Shown piece after piece: positions 5,519 to 13,377 of a stretch of DNA of 42,597 bases. Positions within the stretch are counted from its first letter, which is position 1, and the number at the start of each line of letters is the position of its first letter. A program made the position numbers and the translations under genes. The notes beneath the pieces are model-generated. The model made no database searches. It was not told where the DNA came from and saw nothing but the letters and a program-made list of their open reading frames with translations. This stretch comes from a virus. The DNA is taken from IMG/VR virus record IMGVR_UViG_3300042691_031832, positions 1-42,597 of that record. One strand, 5' to 3'.

Positions 5519-7828
5519 CTAAGCTGGCATGTTGAAGAGAGACTTGGCCGACTCCTGCCGCTCCCGGGCGGCCCGCTCCAGATTGCGGGCGGCCACCTGG
5601 AAGTAGGCAGGCTTCAACTCGGACCCGATGAAACGCCGGCCCAGCTTGAGGGCGACGTATCCCTCGGAGCCGATCCCCGTAAAGGGCGAATAAACCAGGT
5701 CCCCGGGATTGGTCCACAGGTGAATGGCCCGCTCGATCACGTCCAGTTGCAGCGGGCAGATGTGTTTCTCGTCCCTGGCGTCCTTCGCAATCTGGTAGTT
5801 GAGGACGTTGGTCTGGTCAATGTCCATCCAGACCGGCGATGCGTACCGCTGCCAGACTTCGATCGACCACAGGCGGGCGTCCATGCCGCGGGGCGGGGGC
5901 TGCAGGCCCACGTAGCGGTCAAACCGCTCGCCGCCGGTGGTGACAGGACGCGGGAACTCGCCGGCTTCGGTCCACTTGCGGAAGGTAATCAGGTAGTCGG
6001 CCATGCCCTGGCGGCTGGCGGCCGAGTCCTTGCAGAGCTGTTTGTACAGCAGGCCGTGATTCTTGGTCCGCTGCATTTCAATGACGGGGTCTTTCCAGAT
6101 GGTGACGCGGCTGTGGTAGGTCCAGCCGTGCCGCTCGAAAGCGGCGATGATGGCCCCGGGGAAGTCGCGCAGACCGGCCGCCCCGTCGCGCCCCTTGTAG
6201 AGCGGAAGGTCCTTGCAGTGAACCGAGCACAGACGCCCGGGCACGGTGGCCCGGTACAGCTCGCCGATGAGGAACTCAAAGTGCCGCATGAACTCGGCAT
6301 CATCCTCGGCGTTGCCCATGTCGCGGACGCTGTCCGAGTAGATGTAGAGGTTCGAGAACGGCGGCGAGAAGACCGAAAAGTCCAGCGTGTCGGCTTCGAT
6401 CCGCCGGGCGTGTTCGCAGCAATCGTCCAGGTGAAGCTCCCAGCCGTCGCCGGTGGCCACCTGCCGATCAACGTCCATCCGCAGGGTGCGGACCTTGGCG
6501 AGCCCAGACAGTGACTCGGCCTTCATGGCTTCGATCATGGCCGCCTGCATCCGCTCGTGCTCCGCTTCCTTGTCCTGCACGGCCTTGAGCACGGCCCCCT
6601 CGGTGATGGCGGCCACGATATGCACGTCCACGGGCTTAGTCTGGCCGAACCGCCAGCAGCGGCGGACGGCCTGGTAGAACTGCTCAAAGCTGTAGGACAG
6701 CCCCACGAAAACCATCTGGTGGCAGCACTGCAGATTCAGACCCCACCCGCCGATCCTGGGCTTTGTCAGCAGCATCCGTGAACGGCCGAAGGCGAAGTCT
6801 TCCAGCCGGCCTGCCTTCAACTCCGGCGACTGTGACCCGCGGACCTCGACGGCCGCCGGCACCCGCTCGCGGATGGCGTCGGCTTCGTAGTCGGTGTTAC
6901 ACCAGATGAGCCACGTGCCGTCCGGGTCGGTGGCGACGATCCGGGCCACGGCGTCGGCCCGGTCGCCGGCGGTCATCCGCATTTCCCGGTGCATGCTGGT
7001 GGCGGTCAGCTTGCCGTCGCGGAAGATCTCGCCGTCGGCCGCCCCGGTCACAACGTCCACGTCCACGGGATGGTGGTGCATCCGCAGGGCCGGCAGGGCG
7101 AATCCTGCATCGTCATAGCCCAGGTCGGACGGCTTGGCGATGCACACCGCCCATGTGGCCACCCATCTCCAGTAGTCGGACTCGGCGTGGCCCTTGAGCC
7201 GATACCCGCCGGCCTGCATCGTGTCGTTGATGAACCAGCGGGAGATCATCTCGTTGGAGTCCATGATCCCCAGGAACTGGGCGTGGTTGCCAAGCTCCAG
7301 GTGGTCGTTGGGCGCCGGCGTCGCGGTGCAGCAAAGCCGGTAGGGCGTGCGGGAGAACGCTTCGATCAGGGCCTGCTTGGTCTTGCCCATGTAGCTCTTG
7401 AGGATGCCCGACTCATCCAGCACCACGCCGGCGAAGTGGCCGGTATCGAAGTGGGAGAGCATCTCATAGTTGGCGATGTTGACGCCCGGCCGCACGTCCT
7501 TTTGGGTCCGGCAGACCTGCACCGGCACGCCGAACTTCTGGCCTTCGGCTTCGGTCTGGCGGGCCACGGCAAGCGGGCAGAGGATGAGCACGTCGCCGCC
7601 GGTGTGGCGGTGGACGTTGGCCGCCCAGTCCAGTTGCATCAGCGTCTTGCCAAGCCCGCAGCCGGCGAAGATCGCCGCCCGGCCGCGCCGCAGGGCCCAG
7701 CGGACGATGTCTCTCTGGAACTGGAAGGCCTGGGGGTTGAGGGCATCTTCGGCCACGTCGAACCCGACGGCCGCCGCGGCCACCACGCGGGCCTGCAGAA
7801 AATCGTTGTACTCGTTGTTGTTGTTCAT
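5519..7828 (-). CDS. SF2 helicase (SNF2-like) fused to a DNA methyltransferase
   Basis: A 769-residue fusion. The N-terminal half is a superfamily 2 ATPase: Walker A AGCGLGKT at 55-62, Walker B VLDES at 136-140, motif III TATP at 168-171 and motif VI QAVRRCWRFGQ at 386-396, as in SNF2 translocases. The C-terminal third is a beta-class amino-methyltransferase: the catalytic motif SPPF at 488-491 comes before the SAM-binding motif SPFTGIGSEG at 714-723. SPPF is commoner in N4-cytosine enzymes than in N6-adenine ones, but the base cannot be settled by eye. No nuclease domain is visible, so a complete restriction system is not supported. It may translocate on phage DNA and methylate it as anti-restriction or for replication. 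A weak AAGGGT site precedes the ATG. Confidence 0.9.
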   Translation of the reverse strand: MNNNNEYNDFLQARVVAAAAVGFDVAEDALNPQAFQFQRDIVRWALRRGRAAIFAGCGLGKTLMQLDWAANVHRHTGGDVLILCPLAVARQTEAEGQKFGVPVQVCRTQKDVRPGVNIANYEMLSHFDTGHFAGVVLDESGILKSYMGKTKQALIEAFSRTPYRLCCTATPAPNDHLELGNHAQFLGIMDSNEMISRWFINDTMQAGGYRLKGHAESDYWRWVATWAVCIAKPSDLGYDDAGFALPALRMHHHPVDVDVVTGAADGEIFRDGKLTATSMHREMRMTAGDRADAVARIVATDPDGTWLIWCNTDYEADAIRERVPAAVEVRGSQSPELKAGRLEDFAFGRSRMLLTKPRIGGWGLNLQCCHQMVFVGLSYSFEQFYQAVRRCWRFGQTKPVDVHIVAAITEGAVLKAVQDKEAEHERMQAAMIEAMKAESLSGLAKVRTLRMDVDRQVATGDGWELHLDDCCEHARRIEADTLDFSVFSPPFSNLYIYSDSVRDMGNAEDDAEFMRHFEFLIGELYRATVPGRLCSVHCKDLPLYKGRDGAAGLRDFPGAIIAAFERHGWTYHSRVTIWKDPVIEMQRTKNHGLLYKQLCKDSAASRQGMADYLITFRKWTEAGEFPRPVTTGGERFDRYVGLQPPPRGMDARLWSIEVWQRYASPVWMDIDQTNVLNYQIAKDARDEKHICPLQLDVIERAIHLWTNPGDLVYSPFTGIGSEGYVALKLGRRFIGSELKPAYFQVAARNLERAARERQESAKSLFNMPA

Positions 7829-7837
7829 GGTAGACCC

Positions 7838-8017
7838 TTACGCCAGCCCATCCCAGTCCCGATCGGCCATGGCGTCGCCCAGGTCGTCCTGGTCCGCCCG
7901 CTCCAGGTCCCGCTGGATACCGTCCAGAACCTTCTGCCACAGGGCGTCATGGCCAGGCCGCGACGGGTCCAGGGCCGTCTTCTCCAAATCCAGAACGCTT
8001 GAGGGAATCGCCGACAT
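7838..8017 (-). CDS. small acidic hypothetical protein, 59 aa
   Basis: A 59-residue protein (begins MSAIPSSVLDLEKTALD, ends with an Asp-rich stretch DQDDLGDAMADRDWDGLA). The ATG at 8017 has an AGGAG site nine bases upstream, and the stop lies ten bases before the helicase-methyltransferase ATG. The other two frames over this stretch give tryptophan/arginine-rich nonsense. It is the first gene after the promoter at 8151-8179. Function unknown; its acidity and size would fit a DNA mimic or a partner of the helicase, which is only a guess. Confidence 0.65.
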   Translation of the reverse strand: MSAIPSSVLDLEKTALDPSRPGHDALWQKVLDGIQRDLERADQDDLGDAMADRDWDGLA

Positions 8018-8055
8018 TGAACCACGCTCCTGCTGGCGGATGAGGGTTGAAAGTG

Positions 8056-8086
8056 GCGGGGCCGGGTGAGTGAGTCCCGGCCCCGC
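8056..8086. repeat. 11-bp perfect inverted repeat in the 5' leader
   Basis: GCGGGGCCGGG (8056-8066) pairs perfectly with CCCGGCCCCGC (8076-8086) around a 9-base loop. It falls in the transcribed leader between the promoter at 8151-8179 and the first gene (8017). No T-tract follows. It could be an RNA hairpin controlling readthrough or mRNA stability. Confidence 0.5.
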
Positions 8087-8150
8087 TCATCAGGGAAGGA
8101 GGGCCGCCAGCGTGTTCCGTTTGCCTTCCCTGCCGATCGCTGACTCCCAC

Positions 8151-8179
8151 ACAGTATCGACCGGACAGGCGTAATGCAA
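8151..8179 (-). promoter_or_regulatory. sigma70-like promoter for the leftward helicase group
   Basis: Reading leftward, TTGCAT (8179-8174), a 17-base spacer and TACTGT (8156-8151). A TTTTGGAAT box (plus strand, 8186-8194) lies just upstream of the -35. The 11-mer CAGTATCGACC (8152-8162) recurs at the promoter at 35819-35847. Confidence 0.5.
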
Positions 8180-8210
8180 TAGTAATTTTGGAATTTTTTT
8201 GGAGAGAAGC

Positions 8211-8241
8211 ACCGCCCGACATCAGGAGGATGCCGGGCGGT
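8211..8241 (-). terminator. hairpin after the tail-protein gene, possible terminator
   Basis: ACCGCCCG (8211-8218) pairs with CGGGCGGT (8234-8241), 15-base loop. It lies 30 bases past the stop of the leftward 652-residue tail gene. The downstream sequence is CTTCTCTCC followed by an A-run rather than a T-run, so intrinsic termination would be weak; it may also protect the end of the late mRNA. Confidence 0.35.
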
Positions 8242-8271
8242 GGAGGGGCGGCCTGTATGCGGCCTGGGCCC

Positions 8272-10230
8272 CTACGTTCCGAGCGGGGCGATGCGAACGG
8301 TGAACTTGCCGGAGGCGATGAGGGCCCGATCGGTGACGTTCCAGAGCTTGTAGAAGGCCGAGCGGGCGGCGTCCGAGTCGGGCGTGGTGATGGTCGCGGT
8401 GACTTGGTTGTTGCTCGCCCCGCCGATGACTACCCCGCCGTCCACCGTGTCCACCTGGAACAGGGCCGCGCCCTGCCCGTCATGGACCACGAAGCGGACC
8501 AGCTTGCCGGCCAGGCTGATCGGGTCGCCGTCGGCGTCGGCGTAGGCAAACACGAAAGCGGCCGTCCCGTTCTGGGGCATGGTCAGGTCAGCTATGGTGC
8601 CGCCCAGCGACGTGTAGAAGCCCGAGAGCTGGGTAGCGGCCAGCGGCGTGATGGTGCCGCCGGCGGCGCTCACGTCGCCGTCCAGGTGGGCCCACTGCTG
8701 GGCCAGCGTGGCGGCCCCGTTCACGGTGCCGAGCAAGGCGGAGATGATCGTGGCGGCCGAAGGCGGAGCGGTGTAGGACGATGCGAGTACCCAATTCCCC
8801 TTGCCGTCAAGGGCCCCTGCCGCGATGGCGTTGGACGTGATAGCCCCGTTGGCCAGTGTCATCGCCGAGCCGACCGCGGCGGGGGCGCCAGGCAGGTTGT
8901 CGGTCTTGGCTTTGACGGCGGCCACGGTGGACTCGCTGGCCGGCGATGCCGGCAGGTTGTCGGTCTTGGCTTTGATGGCAAAGGCCTGGTCGTTCACGCC
9001 CTCCATGACCGAATTGGCATAGAGCACCTCGAACCCGAAGCTGGTAATCCCGAGGGGCTCGACGGGGTCGTCCAGGTCGTACCCGAAAACATCAATGGTG
9101 AGCCGGCCATGATGCTGGCGGCCTTCGCCGGTCCACTCCACCACGCCCTGGGCCTCGGCGGCATCATCGAAGCTGTTGGCCGCGTCCGAGAAGATCAGAA
9201 ATGGATAGTCGCCCGCGGTCACGATGTCGGTGGGCATGTCGCCGCGGTAGACTCCCGTGGCGGCGGTCTCGGTCAACGGCAGTAGGCAGTCGGCGAAGAC
9301 CGCCTCGTCCAGGTCCACCCATCCGGCGACGGCGGCAGTCTTCCATACCTGGCTGGTGGCCGGGTTGAAGATGACAGCCGACAGAGTGCGGCCGCTGCGG
9401 TCATGGTGTAGAAGATCAGCCATGGCAATGTTCCTCCACGCTCCCAGACCGCGTTCCCATGTCGGCGTGGGCTCGGCCACGAGATCGAAGGCGGTCAGGT
9501 CCAGTTCGGTGAGCTGGTAGCCGCCGCCCAGGGCGGTCATCGCGGCGTTGACGGCGGTCACGTGCCAGTGCAGCGACGTGCCCGACAGCGGGCTGGTGGC
9601 CACGCCGAGCAGGACTAGTTCCTCGTTGACCAGCAGACACCAGGGATTGCCGCTGTCGCCGCCGATCAGCGCTTCGTAGAACGCCAGCCGCGTGGCATCG
9701 GTCGGCACCTGGAAGCGGACTTCCGAGTTGAGGGCCCACAGGTCCACCACCAGAGCCTTTTCCTCGTAGTCGAGCGACAGAGCCGGAATGCCCGAGCCCC
9801 AGCGGGAAATGTAGTCCCGCCAGTCGGCCGGCAGGACCTTGGCAAAGCCGATGCCAGCCGGCACGTCGCTGTCGAGCAAAAAGAGCGACAGGTCGCCGGC
9901 TGGCGTTGCGGTGGCCGTGATGGTCCGGTTGACCACCGTCCCGTCCATGGCCACGAAGCGGACCGTGGCCCCCACCGGCAGGGCGAAGTGGGCGGCACAG
10001 ATGCCGTGCCGTGGCGAGACCAGGATACCCGCCTTGACGTGGGCGGCGTTGGAGTTCCACGGGCTCAGCGGCGTGGCATCGACGGCTGACCCTTGGGCCA
10101 GCCAGCAGGTTGCCGAGCGGACATACTCGGGCGTGGTGTGGTCCTGCAGGGAGAAGATGGGCTTGTCGGCCCCGATCGCGGCGATGCGGTCGTCGATCTG
10201 GGCGGCACAATGTTGGGCGAGCGTGGCCAT
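8272..10230 (-). CDS. tail-fibre-like structural protein with an N-terminal trypsin-like peptidase domain
   Basis: A 652-residue protein. Residues about 65-215 look like a chymotrypsin/trypsin-fold peptidase with a plausible triad: His81 in CAAH, Asp113 in AGDLSLFLL, and Ser193 in GGDSGNP, followed by a strand LVLLGVATS as after the serine in S1 enzymes. The middle is beta-rich. At 419-450 a short motif ending KAKTDNLP occurs twice, a feature common in phage tail-tip and fibre proteins. The C-terminal 150 residues are beta-rich and end in a BppU-like immunoglobulin-type pattern. It is the last gene of the late region, where receptor-binding proteins are usual. The peptidase may mature the fibre or cut host surface proteins. 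No strong ribosome site was seen at the ATG. Confidence 0.75.
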   Translation of the reverse strand: MATLAQHCAAQIDDRIAAIGADKPIFSLQDHTTPEYVRSATCWLAQGSAVDATPLSPWNSNAAHVKAGILVSPRHGICAAHFALPVGATVRFVAMDGTVVNRTITATATPAGDLSLFLLDSDVPAGIGFAKVLPADWRDYISRWGSGIPALSLDYEEKALVVDLWALNSEVRFQVPTDATRLAFYEALIGGDSGNPWCLLVNEELVLLGVATSPLSGTSLHWHVTAVNAAMTALGGGYQLTELDLTAFDLVAEPTPTWERGLGAWRNIAMADLLHHDRSGRTLSAVIFNPATSQVWKTAAVAGWVDLDEAVFADCLLPLTETAATGVYRGDMPTDIVTAGDYPFLIFSDAANSFDDAAEAQGVVEWTGEGRQHHGRLTIDVFGYDLDDPVEPLGITSFGFEVLYANSVMEGVNDQAFAIKAKTDNLPASPASESTVAAVKAKTDNLPGAPAAVGSAMTLANGAITSNAIAAGALDGKGNWVLASSYTAPPSAATIISALLGTVNGAATLAQQWAHLDGDVSAAGGTITPLAATQLSGFYTSLGGTIADLTMPQNGTAAFVFAYADADGDPISLAGKLVRFVVHDGQGAALFQVDTVDGGVVIGGASNNQVTATITTPDSDAARSAFYKLWNVTDRALIASGKFTVRIAPLGT

Positions 10231-10233
10231 GCA

Positions 10234-10458
10234 TCACGATCTCCAGCCCGGCAGCCGCCGCAGCGTGGGCAGGTTGCGCGCCAGCTCGGCCAGTTCCTCC
10301 CGGCGGGCCAACAGTTTCCGTATGGCGTCGGCGTCGGTGGGCTCGCGCCGCTGGACGGTCCATCCGTCGGCCTCGGCTCGGCTGGCGATGGCGTCGGCCC
10401 GGGCCTCGGGGGCCTGTACGGTGCGGGTGGCCTTGCCTTTGGTCAGGTGCAGGATCAT
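10234..10458 (-). CDS. small hypothetical protein, 74 aa
   Basis: A charged, arginine-rich helical protein with an N-terminal strand (MILHLTKGKATRTV) followed by two helices. The ATG at 10458 forms an ATGA overlap with the stop of the gene before it, which fixes the start although the frame is open further upstream. No family recognised; its place next to the fibre-like gene suggests a chaperone or small structural role. Confidence 0.6.
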   Translation of the reverse strand: MILHLTKGKATRTVQAPEARADAIASRAEADGWTVQRREPTDADAIRKLLARREELAELARNLPTLRRLPGWRS

Positions 10459-10916
10459 GGTTGCTTGAGAACCTCCACGGCCACCTGGACGCTGATGTTG
10501 GAGCTGGCAAAGTTGATGGCGGTCAGGTACAGCGTCCATGCCCCGGTCTGGTTAACGCCGACTCCGGTTCCTTGGGCGACCGCCATGCCCGATGCCGACG
10601 CCTGCAGGGTGCGGTAGCTTTGCGTGCCGGCCCCGTCGCCCTGGATGAGTCCGTCGCCGGGCGGGGCGAACAAGTCGCCCAAGTTCTGGAACAGGTAGCC
10701 ATAGGTGGCATCTTCCGATGCCACGCCCGCGGCTATGCTGGTCAACGGGTCGCCGGCGATCACCTCGCCGACGCTGGTCAGGCGGATGATGTCGCGTGGG
10801 CCCAGCTCGCCGGCGGCAAAAACAACCGTCTTGGCCTCGGTGGTCTCAGTGGTGAGACTGAACGTGACCATGGCCTTGAGCCGGCCAGTGGTGGAGGTTG
10901 GAGAGGCGAAGGGCAT
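10455..10916 (-). CDS. hypothetical late protein, probably structural, 153 aa
   Basis: A beta-rich, threonine/serine-rich protein with few charged residues, typical of small phage structural proteins (VTFSLTTETTEAKTVVF; AWTLYLTAINFASSNISVQVAVEVL). The assigned ATG at 10916 has no clear ribosome site; an internal ATG at residue 16 is an alternative. It overlaps the next gene by four bases. Confidence 0.6.
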   Translation of the reverse strand: MPFASPTSTTGRLKAMVTFSLTTETTEAKTVVFAAGELGPRDIIRLTSVGEVIAGDPLTSIAAGVASEDATYGYLFQNLGDLFAPPGDGLIQGDGAGTQSYRTLQASASGMAVAQGTGVGVNQTGAWTLYLTAINFASSNISVQVAVEVLKQP

Positions 10917-10926
10917 AGGCGACGTT

Positions 10927-11220
10927 TCAGCGTTGATGAGCCGCGTAAACCGACAGAAGCCAGAAGGCGCCGGCGACGATCAGGCCCGACAGAACCGGCG
11001 TTACCAGTTGCCACAGCCAACTACGGGAAGCCTCCAGCTTTTCCACACGCTCGCGGAGTACCAGCATCCCGTCATGCAGGCCCTGCCCCTTCGCCCACAC
11101 TTCATCCCGCAGGCGGCGAACGTCCTGCACGAGGGGGTGATTGTCCAGGACCTCGTGGGCGGCCTCGCGGGCGGCCTCGCGGACCAGGGCCATCTGTCCT
11201 TCATCCAGCTTGGGGGGCAT
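10927..11220 (-). CDS. membrane-anchored coiled-coil protein (XhlA/spanin-like), 97 aa
   Basis: Residues 10-65 are helical and charged with coiled-coil character; residues about 71-93 (LVTPVLSGLIVAGAFWLLSV) are one clear membrane segment near the C-terminus. This shape resembles hemolysin XhlA-type phage proteins that cooperate with holins. Its neighbours, a small two-helix membrane protein, a C-terminally anchored protein and a lipoprotein, suggest a lysis cassette. A GGGAG site lies ten bases before the ATG. Confidence 0.55.
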   Translation of the reverse strand: MPPKLDEGQMALVREAAREAAHEVLDNHPLVQDVRRLRDEVWAKGQGLHDGMLVLRERVEKLEASRSWLWQLVTPVLSGLIVAGAFWLLSVYAAHQR

Positions 11221-11247
11221 TGTCAGTTACTCCCGGGGGCTGGAGGA

Positions 11248-11454
11248 TTACTTGCCGTCGGACAGCTTGCGGCGGTCTCGGACGCTGCTCCAGAGCGACA
11301 GGCCAGCCAGGGCAATCGCGGCCAGGCCGTTGGCCATGGCCGACGCGACGCCCTCGGCTTCGGTTGCGTCCAGGCCCAGCTTCGCGGCAAAGACCCACGC
11401 CAGGCCGCGTGCCACGGCGAGCGTGGCCCAGGTGACAAGTTGCTTACGGTCCAT
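11248..11454 (-). CDS. small two-helix membrane protein, putative holin, 68 aa
   Basis: Two hydrophobic helices (about 6-24 and 40-56) separated by an acidic turn (LDATEAEG), followed by a charged tail RDRRKLSDGK, which is the usual holin layout. The ATG at 11454 is preceded by GAGGTGG. The frame stays open 27 codons further upstream, where a tryptophan-rich stretch could add a third segment, but that start has no ribosome site. No endolysin was recognised nearby, so the holin call rests on topology and context. Confidence 0.5.
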   Translation of the reverse strand: MDRKQLVTWATLAVARGLAWVFAAKLGLDATEAEGVASAMANGLAAIALAGLSLWSSVRDRRKLSDGK

Positions 11455-11494
11455 GATCCACCACCTCACGGCCAGCTTCAGCAGGCCCCAGGAG

Positions 11495-11818
11495 CTAAAG
11501 ACCCACCATGGCCAGAGCGGACGCCACCAGGACACGCATCACCGCGCCCATGGCATCCCGCTGCCACGCCATGCGGGCCGCGTTACGTTCGTTCGCGGCC
11601 GACCACTCGGCCGACTGCCGATCCCACTCCGCCAGCAGGTCCCCGTTGGGCAGCTTCGCCAGGATGGCCCGGTGGGCGGCGTAGATGTCGCCGCGGGCGG
11701 CCACCTGCAGCCACTCCCACGCCTGTTCGGTGGTCATGGCCACAAACGCCGGCCCGTACTGGGCGACGATCGGGCGCCATTCCTTGGGCAGCTTGGACTG
11801 CAGCTCTTCGAGGGTCAC
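11495..11818 (-). CDS. hypothetical protein with C-terminal membrane segment, 107 aa
   Basis: A soluble helical body with several tryptophans (LPKEWRPIVAQYG, WEWLQVAARGDIYAAHRAIL) ends in a short hydrophobic segment VMRVLVASALAMVGL. The start is GTG, overlapping the stop of the lipoprotein gene as GTGA. Family not recognised. The position between a lipoprotein and a putative holin fits a lysis or envelope role. Confidence 0.6.
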   Translation of the reverse strand: MTLEELQSKLPKEWRPIVAQYGPAFVAMTTEQAWEWLQVAARGDIYAAHRAILAKLPNGDLLAEWDRQSAEWSAANERNAARMAWQRDAMGAVMRVLVASALAMVGL

Positions 11819-12099
11819 GGCCGGCCGTCCTTTCCGTCGCGGGCGTCCCGGAACTTCTGCCAGGCGGCAGCCTGCAGACTAAGGGCCGTCCTCATGTCGG
11901 CTTCGGACAGCTCGCCGCGTTCGGCACGGGCGGCCGTCTCGGCTGAGAGGGCGGCGGTTCGGTCCAGAAGGCCGCTGTACTCGGCGGAAAGCTGCACGCC
12001 AGAGCAGCCGGCAAGCAGGACCAGGAGCAGGAGCCCCAGGACGATGGCCGTCCAGTACCAGGCGGCGGGTGCGGTTCGCGGTCGCATGGCCGCAATCAT
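11815..12099 (-). CDS. small lipoprotein (possible outer spanin), 94 aa
   Basis: A signal peptide with a long hydrophobic core (residues 15-29) ends in a lipobox LLAGC with Cys32 as the lipid-anchored residue; the mature part of about 62 residues is helical and charged. This matches Rz1-type outer spanins or other small phage lipoproteins. The start at 12099 is chosen because it forms an ATGA overlap with the upstream stop; a second ATG four codons later is possible. If it is an o-spanin, the coiled-coil protein at 10927-11220 is a candidate partner and a host with an outer membrane would be implied; this is inference. Confidence 0.65.
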   Translation of the reverse strand: MIAAMRPRTAPAAWYWTAIVLGLLLLVLLAGCSGVQLSAEYSGLLDRTAALSAETAARAERGELSEADMRTALSLQAAAWQKFRDARDGKDGRP

Positions 12100-12548
12100 G
12101 CGGCAGGGGGCTGGCGGGGCGAAGTTGGTTCGGCGGCCCGCAGGCGGCGGCGGCGGTTGGCGGCCGAGAGCGACACGTCCAACTGGGCCCGCTCCAGATG
12201 CACGCCGACGATGGCCCAGGCCTTGGGCGGAAGGTCGGCCACCGCCTTGCCCGCCGCGGCGATTTCGCCGGCCAGGGCGGCCCTGGCAGACTCCAGCTCT
12301 TCGGCGGTCGCAGCCTTGCCAAGGTCGCCGGCAGCCCGCCGCTCCAGGGCCATGATCTTGCCGATGGCAGCCTGCACGGCCAGGTGGCTCGCCTGTTGGC
12401 ACTGCGGACAAACGGCCGGCGGCGGATCGGTGGGCTGGCCGATCTGGCCGTTCTCCAGCACAGGGGCGGTGGTCCGCCGTGGCGATGGCCTCCGGCACTG
12501 CTGGCACTCGGCGTCGATCTCTACGATGACTCGCATGGATGCTTTCAT
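12096..12548 (-). CDS. zinc-ribbon and coiled-coil hypothetical protein, 150 aa
   Basis: The N-terminus has two CxxC pairs (CQQC near residues 15-18 and CPQC near 47-50), a zinc-ribbon pattern; the rest is a long helical, alanine-rich segment and a basic, proline-rich tail. No family recognised. No clear ribosome site; a second ATG four codons in is an alternative start. It lies between a late structural gene and the lysis-like group. Confidence 0.6.
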   Translation of the reverse strand: MKASMRVIVEIDAECQQCRRPSPRRTTAPVLENGQIGQPTDPPPAVCPQCQQASHLAVQAAIGKIMALERRAAGDLGKAATAEELESARAALAGEIAAAGKAVADLPPKAWAIVGVHLERAQLDVSLSAANRRRRLRAAEPTSPRQPPAA

Positions 12549-12554
12549 GGGTTC

Positions 12555-13376
12555 TTACGCGGTAAGAGCGCCGTGCCCCCACACGTCGAAATAGACGGTG
12601 CCCGTGCCTCCGCCGGCCAGCTCGAAGTCGGCCTCATAGGCGGGGTAGGCGTTGTTGTAGCCCGGCGAGTAACGATGTATCAGCGACGCGGTAGAGCCGA
12701 CCCCGAGCAGCGTGATGGCGGTGCCGTCCACCTCGATTCGCTTGGCAGGCATCACGCCGGTATCGTTCTCCAGGTCGTAGACCATCAGCTCGCGGGTCCG
12801 GTCGGCCACCTGGAAGACGCGGACGCCGTCGGCGTTCATGTACACGAAGCGGGCCAGGACGATGTCGCCGCCCGCCAGCAGGTGCGATGGCTGGCCGTCC
12901 TGGGCCAGGAGCGGGTCCTCTGACAGGTTGCGGAGGATGACATCCTCGCCGCCGCTGCTGGAGGCTTCGGACACGGAAACGGACGTGGCTGGGTCGATGT
13001 CGGACCCCGGGCCGGCACAGATGCGGCCGTTGTAGGTGCCATCGCCGCAGCCCGTCGTGTCGATGACCTCCACCATTTCCTGCCGCTCGTGGTTGACCTC
13101 CCGCCAGTAGACGCCGTCGCCGTCCACGTTCGCATCGGTGCCCTCGGGCGAGAGCATGGCGTAGAAGACCGAATCCTCCGGCCGGGGCATGAGCATACGG
13201 ACGACGGTCTCCCGATCGCTCTCCACGGCGGCATCTGTCCCGCCCACGGCATGGCACAGGGCCAGGTAGTTGTCCGACTCGTAGGGGCACGTGACCACTT
13301 TGAACCGCCTCACCACCGGCGGCGGATCGTAGGATTCATCGAAGCGGTCAGCGGTATGGAAGTTCACTCCGCCCAT
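12555..13376 (-). CDS. late structural protein of unknown type, 273 aa
   Basis: A beta-rich, acidic protein with many glycine, aspartate and valine residues and several cysteines (TTGCGDGTYNGRICAG). It contains typical virion-like strands and a C-terminal TGTVYFDVWGHGALTA. The ATG at 13376 has an AAGGAA site and overlaps the end of the hub gene, so the longer open frame is not used. The position between tail hub and lysis-like genes suggests a tail-tip or baseplate component. Confidence 0.65.
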   Translation of the reverse strand: MGGVNFHTADRFDESYDPPPVVRRFKVVTCPYESDNYLALCHAVGGTDAAVESDRETVVRMLMPRPEDSVFYAMLSPEGTDANVDGDGVYWREVNHERQEMVEVIDTTGCGDGTYNGRICAGPGSDIDPATSVSVSEASSSGGEDVILRNLSEDPLLAQDGQPSHLLAGGDIVLARFVYMNADGVRVFQVADRTRELMVYDLENDTGVMPAKRIEVDGTAITLLGVGSTASLIHRYSPGYNNAYPAYEADFELAGGGTGTVYFDVWGHGALTA

Positions 13377-13377
13377 G

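Noticed and set aside
7947-8222. A 91-codon minus-strand frame across the leader at 7947-8222
   Set aside because: Its upstream part crosses the promoter and hairpin; the 59-codon frame inside the region has the ribosome site and natural composition.
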